Below are positions 9,301 through 18,372 of a stretch of DNA of 64,000 bases, one piece after another. The notes beneath the pieces were generated by a model. That model searched no databases. It saw only the letters and a program-made list of their open reading frames with translations, and had not been told where the DNA came from. Each line of letters starts with the position of its first letter. Positions within the stretch are counted from its first letter, which is position 1. Source of the DNA: Dyella sp. A6 (GTDB lineage: Bacteria; Pseudomonadota; Gammaproteobacteria; Xanthomonadales; Rhodanobacteraceae). A program made the translations under genes and the position numbers. The DNA lies in assembly GCF_036320485.1 (NCBI RefSeq), contig NZ_CP132911.1, forward strand, positions 1,240,001-1,304,000, given 5' to 3'.

Positions 9301-10284
9301 ATGAAAGCACCCGTTCGCGTTGCAGTTACCGGCGCCGCCGGCCAGATCGGCTATGCCCTGCTGTTCCGTATCGCCGCTGGCGACATGCTGGGCCCGGACC
9401 AGCCGGTGATCCTGCACCTGCTGGAAATCACCCCGGCGCTGCCCGCGCTGCAGGGTGTGGTGATGGAGCTGAACGACTGCGCCTTCCCGCTGCTCGCCGG
9501 CACCGTGGCCACCGACGACGTCAACGTCGCCTTCAAGGACGTCGACTACGCACTGCTGGTCGGCGCGCGTCCGCGCGGCCCGGGCATGGAGCGCAAGGAC
9601 CTGCTGGAAGCCAACGGTGCCATCTTCGGCCCGCAGGGCAAGGCACTGAACGATCACGCCAAGCGTGACGTCCGCGTGCTGGTGGTCGGCAACCCGGCCA
9701 ACACCAACGCGCTGATCGCCCAGCAGAACGCGCCGGACCTGGATCCGAAGTGCTTCACCGCAATGGTGCGCCTGGACCACAACCGCGCCATGAGCCAGCT
9801 GGCCGAGAAGACCGGCAAGCACAACACCGACGTCAAGAAGATGATCATCTGGGGCAACCACAGCTCTACCCAGTACCCCGACCTGCACCACGCCACCGTC
9901 GACGGCAAGCCGGCGCTGTCGCTGGTCGACCAGGCCTGGTACGAGAGCGATTTCATCCCGACCGTGCAGCAGCGTGGTGCGGCGATCATCAAAGCGCGTG
10001 GCGCCTCGTCGGCCGCCTCGGCCGCCTCGGCCGCGATCGACCACATGCGCAGCTGGGCGCTGGGCACCGCCGAAGGTGACTGGGTGTCGATGGGCATTCC
10101 GTCCGACGGCTCCTACGGCATCGAGCCGGGCGTGATCTACGGTTACCCGGTGACGGTGAAGGACGGCAAGTACGCCATCGTGCAGGGTCTGGCGATCAAC
10201 GAGTTCTCGCGTGCGCGCATGGACGCCACCCAGAAGGAACTGCGCGAGGAGCGCGCAGGCGTCGAGAAGCTGTTCGCGAAGTAA
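9301..10284 (+). CDS. mdh: Malate dehydrogenase (NAD)
   Basis: A 327-residue cytosolic-type malate dehydrogenase (about 328 residues is usual) that interconverts malate and oxaloacetate in the TCA cycle. Landmarks are the Rossmann motif [17 protein letters not shown] (residues 8-24), the substrate-binding [10 protein letters not shown] loop, [10 protein letters not shown], the catalytic LDHNRA Asp/Arg segment and [11 protein letters not shown] with the proton-accepting His. GAGGAG just upstream selects ATG 9301 over the GTG nine bases earlier. The Ser-Ala-Ala triplet repeat near residues 236-245 matches the family's normal [10 protein letters not shown] stretch and is not an expansion. A strong terminator follows. 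Confidence 0.97.
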   Translation: MKAPVRVAVTGAAGQIGYALLFRIAAGDMLGPDQPVILHLLEITPALPALQGVVMELNDCAFPLLAGTVATDDVNVAFKDVDYALLVGARPRGPGMERKDLLEANGAIFGPQGKALNDHAKRDVRVLVVGNPANTNALIAQQNAPDLDPKCFTAMVRLDHNRAMSQLAEKTGKHNTDVKKMIIWGNHSSTQYPDLHHATVDGKPALSLVDQAWYESDFIPTVQQRGAAIIKARGASSAASAASAAIDHMRSWALGTAEGDWVSMGIPSDGSYGIEPGVIYGYPVTVKDGKYAIVQGLAINEFSRARMDATQKELREERAGVEKLFAK

Positions 10285-10307
10285 GCTGGCTCGTTTGGGC
10301 TTGAGGG

Positions 10308-10329
10308 AAGGGCGGCTTCGGCCGCCCTT
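10308..10329 (+). terminator. mdh terminator
   Basis: A 9-bp perfect stem AAGGGCGGC/GCCGCCCTT with a TTCG tetraloop, followed by TCTTGTTT. Confidence 0.92.
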
Positions 10330-10619
10330 TCTTGTTTAAGCGGGCGTGCGCCGCAGGCAGCTACAGGAATCGCACGTAAGAAAACATCCACCTGATTTCT
10401 CCGCTACGCCATCCATGCAAGCGATGCGAAGCGAGCCTTCACCGGGTCCCTTCGGGAGTCGAGCGGGGCGGGACGAAAAGGCCCGAAGGGGAACGGGCAG
10501 GACGCCTGTTCCTTTTCGTCAGGGCAGGAGCCCTGTCGAAAAGCCCGGCCCGACCCGCGTGCCCGCAGCGCCCAGCGGCGCGGAGGGACGACGGACGCAG
10601 GGTGCCGTTCTCTTTGGTT
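10330..10619. other. Gene-free intergenic sequence, left half of a repeat split by the IS
   Basis: No open frame here has a ribosome binding site or family similarity. The end of the stretch (CCGTTCTCTTTGGTT) joins directly to the sequence after the insertion element once one 3-bp GTT copy is removed. This rebuilds a stretch running into the ACTTTCTCTTG hairpin at 11739. The general make-up (G-rich, GGGACG and CCCTTCGGG runs) resembles dispersed intergenic repeats of xanthomonads; that comparison is from memory and has not been searched. Confidence 0.45.
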
Positions 10620-10645
10620 GGCGGTGTCAATCTAGAAGTGCACCA
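10620..10645. repeat. Inverted repeat of the IS30 element, transposase 3' end
   Basis: Twenty-six bases matching the reverse complement of 11710-11735 at about 20 positions; best conserved in the outer GGCGGT and inner AAGTGCACCA. Confidence 0.85.
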
Positions 10646-11690
10646 TCGATGGCATCGGCCAGATCATCTCTGCCCATGGCACGGATGAACATTTCTGCAG
10701 GGCAGTGGTAATCGAGAGTGGCACGTGGCCGGAGGTTCATGCGTCGGGCGATCGCGTCGAGCTGCTTCTGGCTGTAGACCGACAAGTCCGTACCTTTAGG
10801 CAGGTATTGGCGCAGCAGGCCATTGGTGTTCTCGCAGATGCCGCGTTGCCAAGGGCTACGTGGGTCGGCGAAGTAGATCGCTAATCCAGTGCGCTCCGAT
10901 AGCGTCCGGTAGAGCGCCATTTCCTTGCCCTGATCGTAAGTCAGCGTCTGGCGCAGTTCCGGTGGCAGCGGCCGGAATGCGCGGCTGAAGCCTTTCAGCG
11001 CATCCTCCGCCGAACACCCCTCCATCTTCACCAGCTTCAGGAAACGTGTCCGACGATCCACCAGTACGCCCACCGAGGATCGGTTACGGGCGCCTTTGAT
11101 GAAGTCGCCTTCCCAGTGGCCGGGCAACAGCCGTTCATTGGCTTCGAGTGGACGATCATGAATGCTCGGCAAGTCGTGCATCCGGCCGCGCCGGTTCGCA
11201 CCCTGACCACGCGGCCGACGCGCACATTTGTGCTGCCGCAGAAGTGCGACCAGGCCCGCCGCAGTTCGCCGCGTGGCGCGGCATAGATCGCGGTGTAGAT
11301 CGTCTCGTGCGACACGTGCTTGGCTCGCTCATCCGGGTGATGACGCCGCAGTGTGCGACTCACCTGTTGAGGTGACCAGCCCTTGCCCAGCAAGCGGCGC
11401 ACGAGGCACCACAGCTGACCGTCCCGCCGCAATTTGCGCTCGCGCCGCGGCTTACGTGCCAGGCGCCGGGCGCGTTGGCCGGCTCGACTGGCGTCGTAGC
11501 TCAACCTTGGCCGACCCATCCGAGGCAGGACGGACGGTTCCTGGTGACCATTGCGAGCCAGCTCCCGCGAAATCGTGCTGGGTGAGCGACCCAGCATCAG
11601 GGCGAGCTGCCGGGCACTCTCCCCCCGAGCCTTGCCGACCATGATCGCGCCCCGTTCTTCGGCGCTCAGATGTCCATAGTGCTGACCCAT
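10627..11690 (-). pseudogene. IS30-family transposase, interrupted by a 1-nt frameshift
   Basis: The frame starting at ATG 11690 (MGQHYGHLSAEERGAI) gives the IS30 N-terminal helix-turn-helix (SARQLALMLGRSPSTISREL) and reads well to APRGELRRA. It then shifts near 11250-11256, where GCC-CTG-GTC would be expected but GCC-TGG-TCG is present. One base appears deleted. The other frame continues the protein to 10627 with the DDE residues: D in GHWEGDFIKG, D in TYDQGKEMA and E in WQRGICENTNG. Restoring one base would give a full-length transposase. No slippery heptamer is seen at the site, so programmed frameshifting is unlikely and the copy is probably inactive unless helped in trans. Confidence 0.88.
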
Positions 11691-11709
11691 GCATCACCTT
11701 GTCGTGGGG

Positions 11710-11735
11710 TGGTGCACTTGATCATAGAAACCGCC
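11710..11735. repeat. Inverted repeat of the IS30 element, transposase 5' end
   Basis: Partner of 10620-10645. It lies 20 bp outside the transposase start codon and is followed by the second copy of the GTT target duplication. Confidence 0.85.
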
Positions 11736-11738
11736 GTT

Positions 11739-11766
11739 ACTTTCTCTTGGGCAAGCAAGAGAAAGT
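11739..11766. repeat. Perfect 11-bp hairpin, right half of the repeat hit by the IS
   Basis: ACTTTCTCTTG and CAAGAGAAAGT pair perfectly around a 6-nt loop. The hairpin abuts the target duplication of the insertion element, so the element landed right next to this stem. The stretch from here to the ParB-like promoter (11767-11936) shows no gene. Confidence 0.8.
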
Positions 11767-11936
11767 GACTCGGCGGCCGAAGGACGTCAAAACCGCTTTT
11801 GACTGAGGTGCAGATGTACGTCGCCGAGCGTGCCGCTGCCGGGGACTTCGCGTCGCGACCAGGCATCAGCCCGTGCAAACGGTGCGATACACGCAGCGCC
11901 GCGAAATACAAGGCAGCGCAACGCGCCCCCAATCCC

Positions 11937-11942
11937 TAAAAT
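11937..11942 (+). promoter_or_regulatory. -10 box of the ParB-like gene
   Basis: TAAAAT 35 bp before ATG 11977. It predicts a start of transcription near 11949, downstream of the alternative ATG at 11941, and so supports the shorter protein. Confidence 0.4.
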
Positions 11943-11976
11943 GCCCGGCCGTTTTGCATGGTTGGACACGCCCCGC

Positions 11977-12795
11977 ATGAACATCGTCGTCAACGAAGAG
12001 CTGAAGGCCTATATCGAACCGATGACGCCGGAGGAGTACGAGGCGCTGGAACGCAGCATCCTCGCCGAAGGCTGCCGCGACGCGCTGGTGTTGTGGGGTG
12101 AGATCCTCATCGACGGCCATCACCGCTACGCGATCTGCCAGCAGCATGGCCTGTCGTTCCAGACCATGCAGCATCCGAATTTCCGCTCGATGGATGACGT
12201 CCACCTGTGGATGATCGACCAACACCTGGGGCGGCGCAGCCTGTCGGTGTTCCAGCGTGGCGAGTTGGCGTTGCGCAAGCGCGACATTCTTGCCGCGCGT
12301 CGTGCGCAAGCACGGGTGAAATTGCCACCATTGCCGCCGATTCCGGAGCACGCGGAAGTCGTCGCCGGAGATGAGCCCGCGGCTATTGAGCGGGAAGCCA
12401 GCGCACCGGAGACGTCGGTCGAGGCACCACCCAGTCGCGAGGCGATGGCGAAGGCGGCGCGTCTCAGCAACGCCCAGGTGGGCCTGATCGAGAAGATCCG
12501 CAAGCAGGCCGCCCCCGAGGTGGTGGAAGCGGTGAAGGCGGGCACGATCTCGATCAACGCTGCCGCCGCGGTGGCCAGCCTGTCGCAGGACGAGCAGCGC
12601 GCGGCTGCCAGCGCCGGCGACAAGGAATTGAAGGAGGCGGCCAGGCGGGTGCGCGAATCGCGGCGCAAGCCGAAGGATGCGTCTGGCGCGGCCGATGAAG
12701 AGAGCGAGCTGCTGCAACTGCGTCGCCGCGTAACCGAGCTGACCGCCGAGGTGGCCTCGCTGCGACAGCAGCTGGCCGAGCTGCAGGGCGGATAG
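11977..12795 (+). CDS. Orphan ParB-like nuclease-domain protein
   Basis: A 272-residue protein. Residues 1-95 resemble the ParB/Srx N-terminal fold: PMTPEEYEALERSILAEG, then ILIDGHHRYAICQQHGL in the place of the ParB GHRRY box. A Glu/Ala/Pro-rich middle part follows, then a region with helical repeats (KAARLSNAQVGLIEKIRKQA), and a C-terminal coiled coil (LLQLRRRVTELTAEVASLRQ). No ParA partner is nearby, so chromosome partitioning is unlikely. Similar xanthomonad proteins are labelled plasmid replication/partition related, but their role is unknown. The start is uncertain: no ribosome binding site precedes ATG 11977, which was chosen because the -10 box lies upstream of it. Confidence 0.75.
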   Translation: MNIVVNEELKAYIEPMTPEEYEALERSILAEGCRDALVLWGEILIDGHHRYAICQQHGLSFQTMQHPNFRSMDDVHLWMIDQHLGRRSLSVFQRGELALRKRDILAARRAQARVKLPPLPPIPEHAEVVAGDEPAAIEREASAPETSVEAPPSREAMAKAARLSNAQVGLIEKIRKQAAPEVVEAVKAGTISINAAAAVASLSQDEQRAAASAGDKELKEAARRVRESRRKPKDASGAADEESELLQLRRRVTELTAEVASLRQQLAELQGG

Positions 12796-12832
12796 GCGGC
12801 GCACCAGCCTTTGCCGGTGGTCACCCGAGGCG

Positions 12833-13861
12833 TCAGCTGGAATGGCTGCCCGCGCTTGCCGCAGCCTTGCGCACGTAGGCGAGCAAGGCATCGTCGACCG
12901 AGCTGCCGCTGCGCAGCTCGGGCTCTTTCGCATAGGCCTCGCGGATCTTCGCGTGGGTGGCGGGGTCGTCGCCGGCGTATTCGCGGAACAGCGTCATCCA
13001 GCGTTGCGCCATCGCCTTCACGCTGGGGTCGTCCGATGGCACGCCGTCGGCGAGCGCGCTGTGCAACGCGGCGATGAGTTCGGGCCAAACATGCATCTGC
13101 CTGCCGTAGTGCTGGCGCATGCGCCGCATCTCGTGCGCGTCGAGGTAGCGGGCAAAGATCGCCAGTCGTACAGCGACCAGCGACTGCTCCACGAAGCGCT
13201 CCAGCTCGGGCGTGATGCCGCTGCGTTCGCGCATGCCGGGTTCGCTTTCGGTCATCGAACGCAGGCGCAGCAGAAAGGCCGGGTTGTTGCCGGTGCCGCG
13301 GCCTATCATTTCCATCCATCGCAACGCGAGGGTCTGTGCGTCGTGGTCGTCGGGCCTGGTACCGCGGTCCATCGCCGATTGCACGGCGGCAACCAGGGCG
13401 CTCCATTCCGCAAGCACATCCGGGTCGGTGTGCAGCGGCAGGCGTTCCAGTTCCTCGGGCGAAAAATACTTCTCGTACATGGTCATCAGCTCCAGCGTGT
13501 CCAGCCAGTCGGCCAGGTCGGGTGACTGTCCGGATGTCAGTTGCGTGCGCAGATGCACCAGCCGCTCGCGCAGGCGGGCGCCGGCGGCAAGGTCGCGGTC
13601 GAGCTGCGCGATCTGGCGGTCGATCAGCTTGGCCAAGGGTGCCTGCGGCCCGGACAAGGCGGTTCCGATGTCGGCCAGTGAAAGACCGAGCTGACGCAGC
13701 GCCTGGATGCGGTGCAGCCGCTCGATGTTCGCCTTGTCGTACAGGCGGTAGCCGGCAGCGGAACGCACCGCGGGAACCAGCAGGCCGATGGCATCGTAGT
13801 GGTGCAGGGTGCGGACGGTGAGTCCGCTGCGCCTGGCCAGTTCGCCTACGGTCATCGGCAT
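12833..13861 (-). CDS. MerR-family regulator with two tandem TipAS-like domains
   Basis: A 342-residue protein. Residues 1-65 are a MerR winged helix (VGELARRSGLTVRTLHHYDAIGLL...GYRLYDKANIERLHRIQALRQLGLSL), followed by the dimerisation helix (residues 75-110). Two similar helical domains follow, at about 131-226 and 239-331. Both match the TipA effector domain, and they align with each other (WSALVAAVQSAM.. with WPELIAALHSAL.., ALRWMEM with AQRWMTL). TipAS domains bind thiopeptide-like and other drugs and activate efflux or self-expression. The start at 13861 follows AGGAG 10 nt upstream. The divergent neighbour is prpE, 141 bp away, but a regulatory link is not shown. Confidence 0.88.
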   Translation of the reverse strand: MPMTVGELARRSGLTVRTLHHYDAIGLLVPAVRSAAGYRLYDKANIERLHRIQALRQLGLSLADIGTALSGPQAPLAKLIDRQIAQLDRDLAAGARLRERLVHLRTQLTSGQSPDLADWLDTLELMTMYEKYFSPEELERLPLHTDPDVLAEWSALVAAVQSAMDRGTRPDDHDAQTLALRWMEMIGRGTGNNPAFLLRLRSMTESEPGMRERSGITPELERFVEQSLVAVRLAIFARYLDAHEMRRMRQHYGRQMHVWPELIAALHSALADGVPSDDPSVKAMAQRWMTLFREYAGDDPATHAKIREAYAKEPELRSGSSVDDALLAYVRKAAASAGSHSS

Positions 13862-14002
13862 GGTGGAGGTGCTCCTTTGGTGCGTGCAGATGGATGCTGC
13901 GGGCTGACGTAACGTGAGGGTCAAGCGTGCATACGACCATTGTCGTGCTGCCGCCTGCCGGGTGCGAGGCTAGGCTGTGAGCGGATACTGATGGAGGCGG
14001 GC

Positions 14003-15898
14003 ATGGACTACGAAACGTTCTACCGGCAGTCGATCGAGGCGCCGGAAGCGTTCTGGGCCGAACAGGCACGGCGCATCCACTGGGACACCCCGCCGCAGCA
14101 GATTCTCGACGCCTCGAATCCGCCGTTCCGTCGCTGGTTCGTCGGTGGCACCACCAACCTCTGCTACAACGCGCTGGATCGTCACCTGAATGAGCGCGGC
14201 GACCAGCGCGCGCTGGTCGCGATTTCCACCGAAACGGATATCACACGCGAGTTCAGCTACCGCGAACTGCATCGCGAGGTGAACGTGTGCGCCGCGGTGC
14301 TGCAGTCGCTGGGCGTGGGGCGTGGCGACCGTGTGGTGATCTACCTGCCGAACATTGCCGAGGCGGTGTTCGCAATGCTCGCCTGCGCGCGGCTGGGTGC
14401 GATCCACTCGGTGGTATTCGGCGGCTTTGCGGCGCACAACCTGGCCCTGCGTATCGACGATGCGCAGCCGAAGCTGCTGATCTGCGCGGATGCCGGCATG
14501 CGCGGGGGCAAGGTGATCCCATACAAGCCGCTGGTGGACGCGGCGCTGGACGAAGCCTCGGCGCCGCCGCCGCATGTGTTGATCGTCGACCGCGGGCTGG
14601 ATACGCAGATGCTGCGCGTGCCTGGCCGCGATACCGACTACGCGGAACTGCGCGCGAAGTACATTGGTGCCGACGTGCCGGTGGTGTGGCTGGAGTCGAA
14701 CGAACCCAGCTATCTGCTCTACACCTCCGGCACCACCGGCAAGCCCAAGGGTGTGCAGCGCGACACCGGCGGCTATGCCGTGGCGATGGCGATGTCGATC
14801 CGCTGCATTTTCGACATCGCGCCGGGGCAGGTGATGTTCTCCACCTCGGACGTGGGCTGGGCGGTGGGGCATTCCTACAACGTGTACGGTCCGCTGATCG
14901 GCGGCGCCACGTCGCTGCTGTACGAGGGCCTGCCCACACGGCCCGATCCGGGCGTCTGGTGGGGGCTGTGCGAGAAGTACGGCGTGCGCACGATGTTCTC
15001 CTCGCCGACCGCGATCCGTGTGCTGAAGAAGCAGGACGCCAGCTGGCTGAAGAAGCATGACCTGTCCGCGCTGAAGTGGCTGTTCCTGGCCGGCGAGCCG
15101 CTGGACGAGCCCACCGCGCAATGGATCAACGACGCGCTGGGCGTGCCGGTGATAGACAACTACTGGCAGACCGAAACCGGCTGGCCGGCGATCACCCTGA
15201 TGCCCGGGCTGGACCTGAAACCGGCGAAGCTGGGTTCGCCCGGCCTGCCGGCTCCGGGGTACCGGATGAAGGTGATCGACGAGAACAGCGGCAAGGAAGT
15301 GCCGCCGGGCAACAAGGGCGTGCTGGTGCTGGAGCCGCCGCTGCCGCCGGGCTGCCTCAGCACGATCTGGCGCGACGACGACCGCTACGTGCACAGCTAC
15401 TTCAGCCATTTCCGCGAACAGCTCTACAGCTCGCTGGACTGGGCGATCCGCGATGCCGATGGTTACACCTTCATCCTTGGCCGTACCGACGACGTGATCA
15501 ACGTGGCCGGACACCGGCTGGGCACGCGCGAGATCGAGGAGTCGGTCTCCGGCTATCCGGCTGTGGCCGAAGCGGCGGTGATCGGCGTGAAGGACGCGCT
15601 GAAGGGGCAGGTGCCGGTGGTGTTCGCCACTCTGAAGCAGCAGGTCGCCGACGACTCGGCCACGGCCGCACGCGGCATGCAGCAGTGCGTGGTGGATCAG
15701 CTGGGCAGCGTGGCCCGACCGGCACGGATCTACGTGGTCAACGCACTGCCCAAGACGCGTTCGGGCAAGCTGCTGCGGCGTTCGCTGCAGGCCTTGGCCG
15801 AGCAGCGCGATCCGGGCGACCTGTCCACGCTGGATGATCCCGCTGCGCTGGAAGAAATCCGGCAGGCGCTGGAGCGCGGGCCGGACCAGGGTGCCTGA
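14003..15898 (+). CDS. prpE: Propionate--CoA ligase PrpE (acyl-CoA synthetase)
   Basis: A 631-residue AMP-forming synthetase of PrpE length. It activates propionate to propionyl-CoA, the entry substrate of the methylcitrate cycle. Landmarks are the PrpE-like RWFVGGTTNLCYNALDRHL (about residues 44-62), the P-loop YTSGTTGKPKGVQRDTGG, the adenine-binding DNYWQTETGWP, the hinge GRTDDVINVAGHRLGTREIE and the catalytic Lys region TRSGKLLRR near the end. Acetyl-CoA synthetase is the main alternative, but the PrpE-type motifs and the prp genes 5-13 kb downstream favour propionate. GGAGG at 13993-13997 selects ATG 14003. Confidence 0.9.
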   Translation: MDYETFYRQSIEAPEAFWAEQARRIHWDTPPQQILDASNPPFRRWFVGGTTNLCYNALDRHLNERGDQRALVAISTETDITREFSYRELHREVNVCAAVLQSLGVGRGDRVVIYLPNIAEAVFAMLACARLGAIHSVVFGGFAAHNLALRIDDAQPKLLICADAGMRGGKVIPYKPLVDAALDEASAPPPHVLIVDRGLDTQMLRVPGRDTDYAELRAKYIGADVPVVWLESNEPSYLLYTSGTTGKPKGVQRDTGGYAVAMAMSIRCIFDIAPGQVMFSTSDVGWAVGHSYNVYGPLIGGATSLLYEGLPTRPDPGVWWGLCEKYGVRTMFSSPTAIRVLKKQDASWLKKHDLSALKWLFLAGEPLDEPTAQWINDALGVPVIDNYWQTETGWPAITLMPGLDLKPAKLGSPGLPAPGYRMKVIDENSGKEVPPGNKGVLVLEPPLPPGCLSTIWRDDDRYVHSYFSHFREQLYSSLDWAIRDADGYTFILGRTDDVINVAGHRLGTREIEESVSGYPAVAEAAVIGVKDALKGQVPVVFATLKQQVADDSATAARGMQQCVVDQLGSVARPARIYVVNALPKTRSGKLLRRSLQALAEQRDPGDLSTLDDPAALEEIRQALERGPDQGA

Positions 15899-15899
15899 C

Positions 15900-15934
15900 G
15901 CGGTCGGGACTCCCGGCTGGGACGTCCCGACCGC
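15900..15934. terminator. Hairpin between convergent prpE and ahpF
   Basis: An 11-bp perfect stem (GCGGTCGGGAC with GTCCCGACCGC) lies between the two stop codons. There is no real T-tract, so it may be only a moderate terminator. Confidence 0.6.
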
Positions 15935-15952
15935 TTGCCTGCGCCGCCGGAC

Positions 15953-17539
15953 TCAGGCCGAGGCGGCTTCGGTTGCCGGCGCCGAGCTGCGGATCAGGTG
16001 GTCGAACGCGGCCAGCGCAGCGGTGGAGCCTGCACCCATCGCGATCACGATCTGCTTGTACGGCACCGTGGTGGCGTCGCCCGCGGCGAATACGCCGGGC
16101 AGCGAGGTCTGGCCGCGGTCGTCGATCACGATCTCGCCGCGCGGTGACAAGGTCAGCGTGCCCTTCAGCCATTCGGTATTCGGCAGCAGGCCGATCTGCA
16201 CGAAGATGCCTTCCAGTTCCAGGCTGTGCATCAGGCCGTCGGTGCGGTCCTTGTAGACCATGCCGGTGACCTTCTGGCCGTCGCCCAGTACCTCGGTGGT
16301 CTGCGCGCTGACTACCACGTCGACGTTGGGCAGGCTGTGCAGCTTCCTCTGCAGCACCTCATCGGCGCGCAGCTTGCCGTCGAATTCGACCAGGGTGACG
16401 TGGGCAACGATGCCGGCCAGGTCGATGGCCGCCTCGACGCCGGAGTTGCCGCCGCCGATCACCGCCACGCGCTTGCCCTTGAACAGTGGGCCGTCGCAGT
16501 GCGGGCAGTAGGCCACGCCCTTGTTGCGATAGGTGTCCTCGCCGGGCACGCCCATCTGCCGCCAGCGTGCGCCGGTGGAAAGGATCACCGTCTTCGACCT
16601 GAGGCTGGCGCCGTTTTCCAGCTGTACCTCGATCAGGCCACTGGCCGATTCGGTGGCCGGGACCAGTTTGGTGGCGCGCTGCAGGTTCATCACGTCCACG
16701 TCGTATTCGTGCACGTGCTGCTCCAGCGCCGCGCCCAGCTTCGGACCCTCGGTATACGGCACGGAGATGAAGTTCTCGATGCCCATGGTGTCCAGCACCT
16801 GGCCACCGAAGCGTTCGGCGGCGACGCCGGTGCGGATGCCCTTGCGCGCCGCATACACGGCCGCCGCCGCTCCGGCCGGACCACCGCCGACCACCAGCAC
16901 GTCGAACGCATCGCGGGCCTTGATCTTCTCGGCCTCGCGCGCGGCGGAGCCGGTGTCCAGCCGGGCCACGATCTGCTCCAGGCTCATGCGGCCCTGGTCG
17001 AACATCTCGCCGTTGAGATAGATGGTGGGTACCGACATCACCTGGCGCTGTTCCACCTCGTCCTGGAACAGCGCGCCATCGATGGCGACGTGCCGGATGT
17101 TGGGGTTGAGCACGCTCATCAGGTTGAGCGCCTGCACCACGTCCGGGCAGTTCTGGCAGGACTGCGAAAAATACGTCTCGAAGCGGTATTCCCCGTCGAG
17201 ATTGCGTACCTGCTCGATGGTCTCGGCGGCGGCCTTGGACGGATGTCCGCCGACCTGCAGCAGGGCCAGCACCAGCGAGGTGAATTCGTGGCCCATCGGG
17301 ATGCCGGCGAAACGCACGCTGATGTCGGTACCGACGCGGTTGATCGCGAACGAAGGCTTGCGCGCGTCGCTGTCGTCGCGGCGCAGCGAGATCCTGTCCG
17401 ACATCGCGGCGATTTCGGCCAGCATGTCGTGCAGTTCGTGCGACTTGGCGCCGTCGTCGAGCGTCGCGACCAGTTCGATCGGCTGGGTCAGTTTTTCCAG
17501 GTAGCCCTTCAGCTGGGCCTTGATGGCTTCGTCGAGCAT
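15953..17539 (-). CDS. ahpF: Alkyl hydroperoxide reductase subunit F (NADH:peroxiredoxin reductase)
   Basis: A 528-residue flavoprotein (E. coli AhpF has 521) that passes electrons from NADH through FAD and two disulfides to AhpC. The N-terminal tandem thioredoxin-like domain carries the CxxC in [18 protein letters not shown]. Then come the FAD Rossmann motif [19 protein letters not shown], the second redox pair in [13 protein letters not shown], the NADH-binding [16 protein letters not shown] and the C-terminal FAD motif [15 protein letters not shown]. The start at 17539 follows GGAG 9 nt upstream. It lies 196 bp downstream of ahpC on the same strand and is probably co-transcribed with partial attenuation at the hairpin in between. 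Confidence 0.97.
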   Translation of the reverse strand: MLDEAIKAQLKGYLEKLTQPIELVATLDDGAKSHELHDMLAEIAAMSDRISLRRDDSDARKPSFAINRVGTDISVRFAGIPMGHEFTSLVLALLQVGGHPSKAAAETIEQVRNLDGEYRFETYFSQSCQNCPDVVQALNLMSVLNPNIRHVAIDGALFQDEVEQRQVMSVPTIYLNGEMFDQGRMSLEQIVARLDTGSAAREAEKIKARDAFDVLVVGGGPAGAAAAVYAARKGIRTGVAAERFGGQVLDTMGIENFISVPYTEGPKLGAALEQHVHEYDVDVMNLQRATKLVPATESASGLIEVQLENGASLRSKTVILSTGARWRQMGVPGEDTYRNKGVAYCPHCDGPLFKGKRVAVIGGGNSGVEAAIDLAGIVAHVTLVEFDGKLRADEVLQRKLHSLPNVDVVVSAQTTEVLGDGQKVTGMVYKDRTDGLMHSLELEGIFVQIGLLPNTEWLKGTLTLSPRGEIVIDDRGQTSLPGVFAAGDATTVPYKQIVIAMGAGSTAALAAFDHLIRSSAPATEAASA

Positions 17540-17692
17540 GGCAACCACTCCAGGAGAGGATGGATGGGCGGAAACGCAGGGAATTTTCGATGGGACGCTT
17601 GTGGAAGCGGCCTGCGCCTGCGGGGGGAGATGGGCAGGCGGGGGAGCAGTGCCCGGCGCAGGCCGCTGACACAAGCATCCCTGGCGGGAGGT

Positions 17693-17720
17693 GGAACCGG
17701 GCGTGGCCACGCCCGGTTCC
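17693..17720 (-). terminator. 28-bp perfect palindrome between ahpC and ahpF
   Basis: GGAACCGGGCGTGG followed by its exact reverse complement, directly after the ahpC stop codon. Without a T-tract on the minus strand it is more likely an attenuator or mRNA 3'-end stabiliser than a full stop. It could set the excess of AhpC over AhpF. Confidence 0.6.
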
Positions 17721-17735
17721 GGTACAGCGGTTGGA

Positions 17736-18299
17736 TCAGATCTTGCCGACGAGGTCGAGCGAGGGAGCCAGGGTCTTCTCGCCTTCCTTCCACTTGGCCG
17801 GGCACACCTCGTTCGGGTGGGCGGCCACGTACTGCGCGGCCTTCAGCTTGCGCAGCGTTTCGGCGATGTCGCGGGCGATCGCGTTGTCGTGGATCTCCAG
17901 CGTCTTGATCACGCCTTCCGGGTTGATGATGAAGGTGCCGCGCAGGGCCAGGCCTTCCTCTTCGATGTGCACGTCGAAGGCACGGGTCAGCTGATGGGTC
18001 GGGTCGCCGACCAGCGCGAACTTGGCCTTGCCCACCGCCGGCGAGGTCTCATGCCACACCTTGTGCGAGAAATGGGTGTCGGTGGTGACCACATACACTT
18101 CGGCGCCGGCTTTCTGGAACTCGGCGTAGTGCTCGGCGGCGTCCTCGACCTCGGTCGGGCAGTTGAAGGTGAACGCAGCCGGCATGAAGATCACGACGGA
18201 CCACTTGCCCTTGAGATCGGCGTCGGTCACTTCGATGAACTCGCCGTTCTTGAATGCCTGGGCCTTGAACGGCTTGATTTCGGTGTTGATCAAAGACAC
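17736..18299 (-). CDS. ahpC: Alkyl hydroperoxide reductase subunit C (2-Cys peroxiredoxin)
   Basis: A 187-residue typical 2-Cys peroxiredoxin reducing H2O2, organic peroxides and peroxynitrite. The peroxidatic Cys is in [11 protein letters not shown] and the resolving Cys in [20 protein letters not shown]. The segment FMPAAFTFN replaces the enteric FYPADFTFV, as in Xanthomonas AhpC. Translation begins at GTG 18299, with GGAG about 9-10 nt upstream; no ATG is available in frame nearby. The promoter carries a near-consensus OxyR box, so peroxide-induced expression is expected. Confidence 0.97.
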   Translation of the reverse strand: MSLINTEIKPFKAQAFKNGEFIEVTDADLKGKWSVVIFMPAAFTFNCPTEVEDAAEHYAEFQKAGAEVYVVTTDTHFSHKVWHETSPAVGKAKFALVGDPTHQLTRAFDVHIEEEGLALRGTFIINPEGVIKTLEIHDNAIARDIAETLRKLKAAQYVAAHPNEVCPAKWKEGEKTLAPSLDLVGKI

Positions 18300-18342
18300 T
18301 GGGTCGTCTCCATTTGTGGTTGGTGAGTGGGTCGATGGGGGA

Positions 18343-18372
18343 ATTCTAGGTGACGCCTATCGATCATTCCAA
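18343..18372 (-). promoter_or_regulatory. ahpC sigma-70 promoter
   Basis: On the minus strand, -35 TTGGAA (18372-18367) and -10 TAGAAT (18348-18343) are separated by 18 bp. The predicted transcription start is near 18336, giving a leader of about 37 nt that holds the ribosome binding site. Confidence 0.7.

Larger units (their letters stand above)
10620..11735 (-). mobile_element. IS30-family insertion sequence, 1116 bp
   Basis: The ends are imperfect 26-bp inverted repeats (10620-10645 and 11710-11735), sharing outer GGCGGT and inner AAGTGCACCA. The element is flanked by a 3-bp direct repeat GTT (10617-10619 and 11736-11738), consistent with the short target duplications of IS30 elements. 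It carries a single transposase gene on the minus strand, broken by one frameshift. The intact ends and target duplication point to a fairly recent insertion. Confidence 0.9.

Noticed and set aside
10003..10035. Short Ser-Ala-Ala codon repeat in mdh
   Set aside because: It matches the normal [10 protein letters not shown] segment of malate dehydrogenases, so it is not a repeat expansion.
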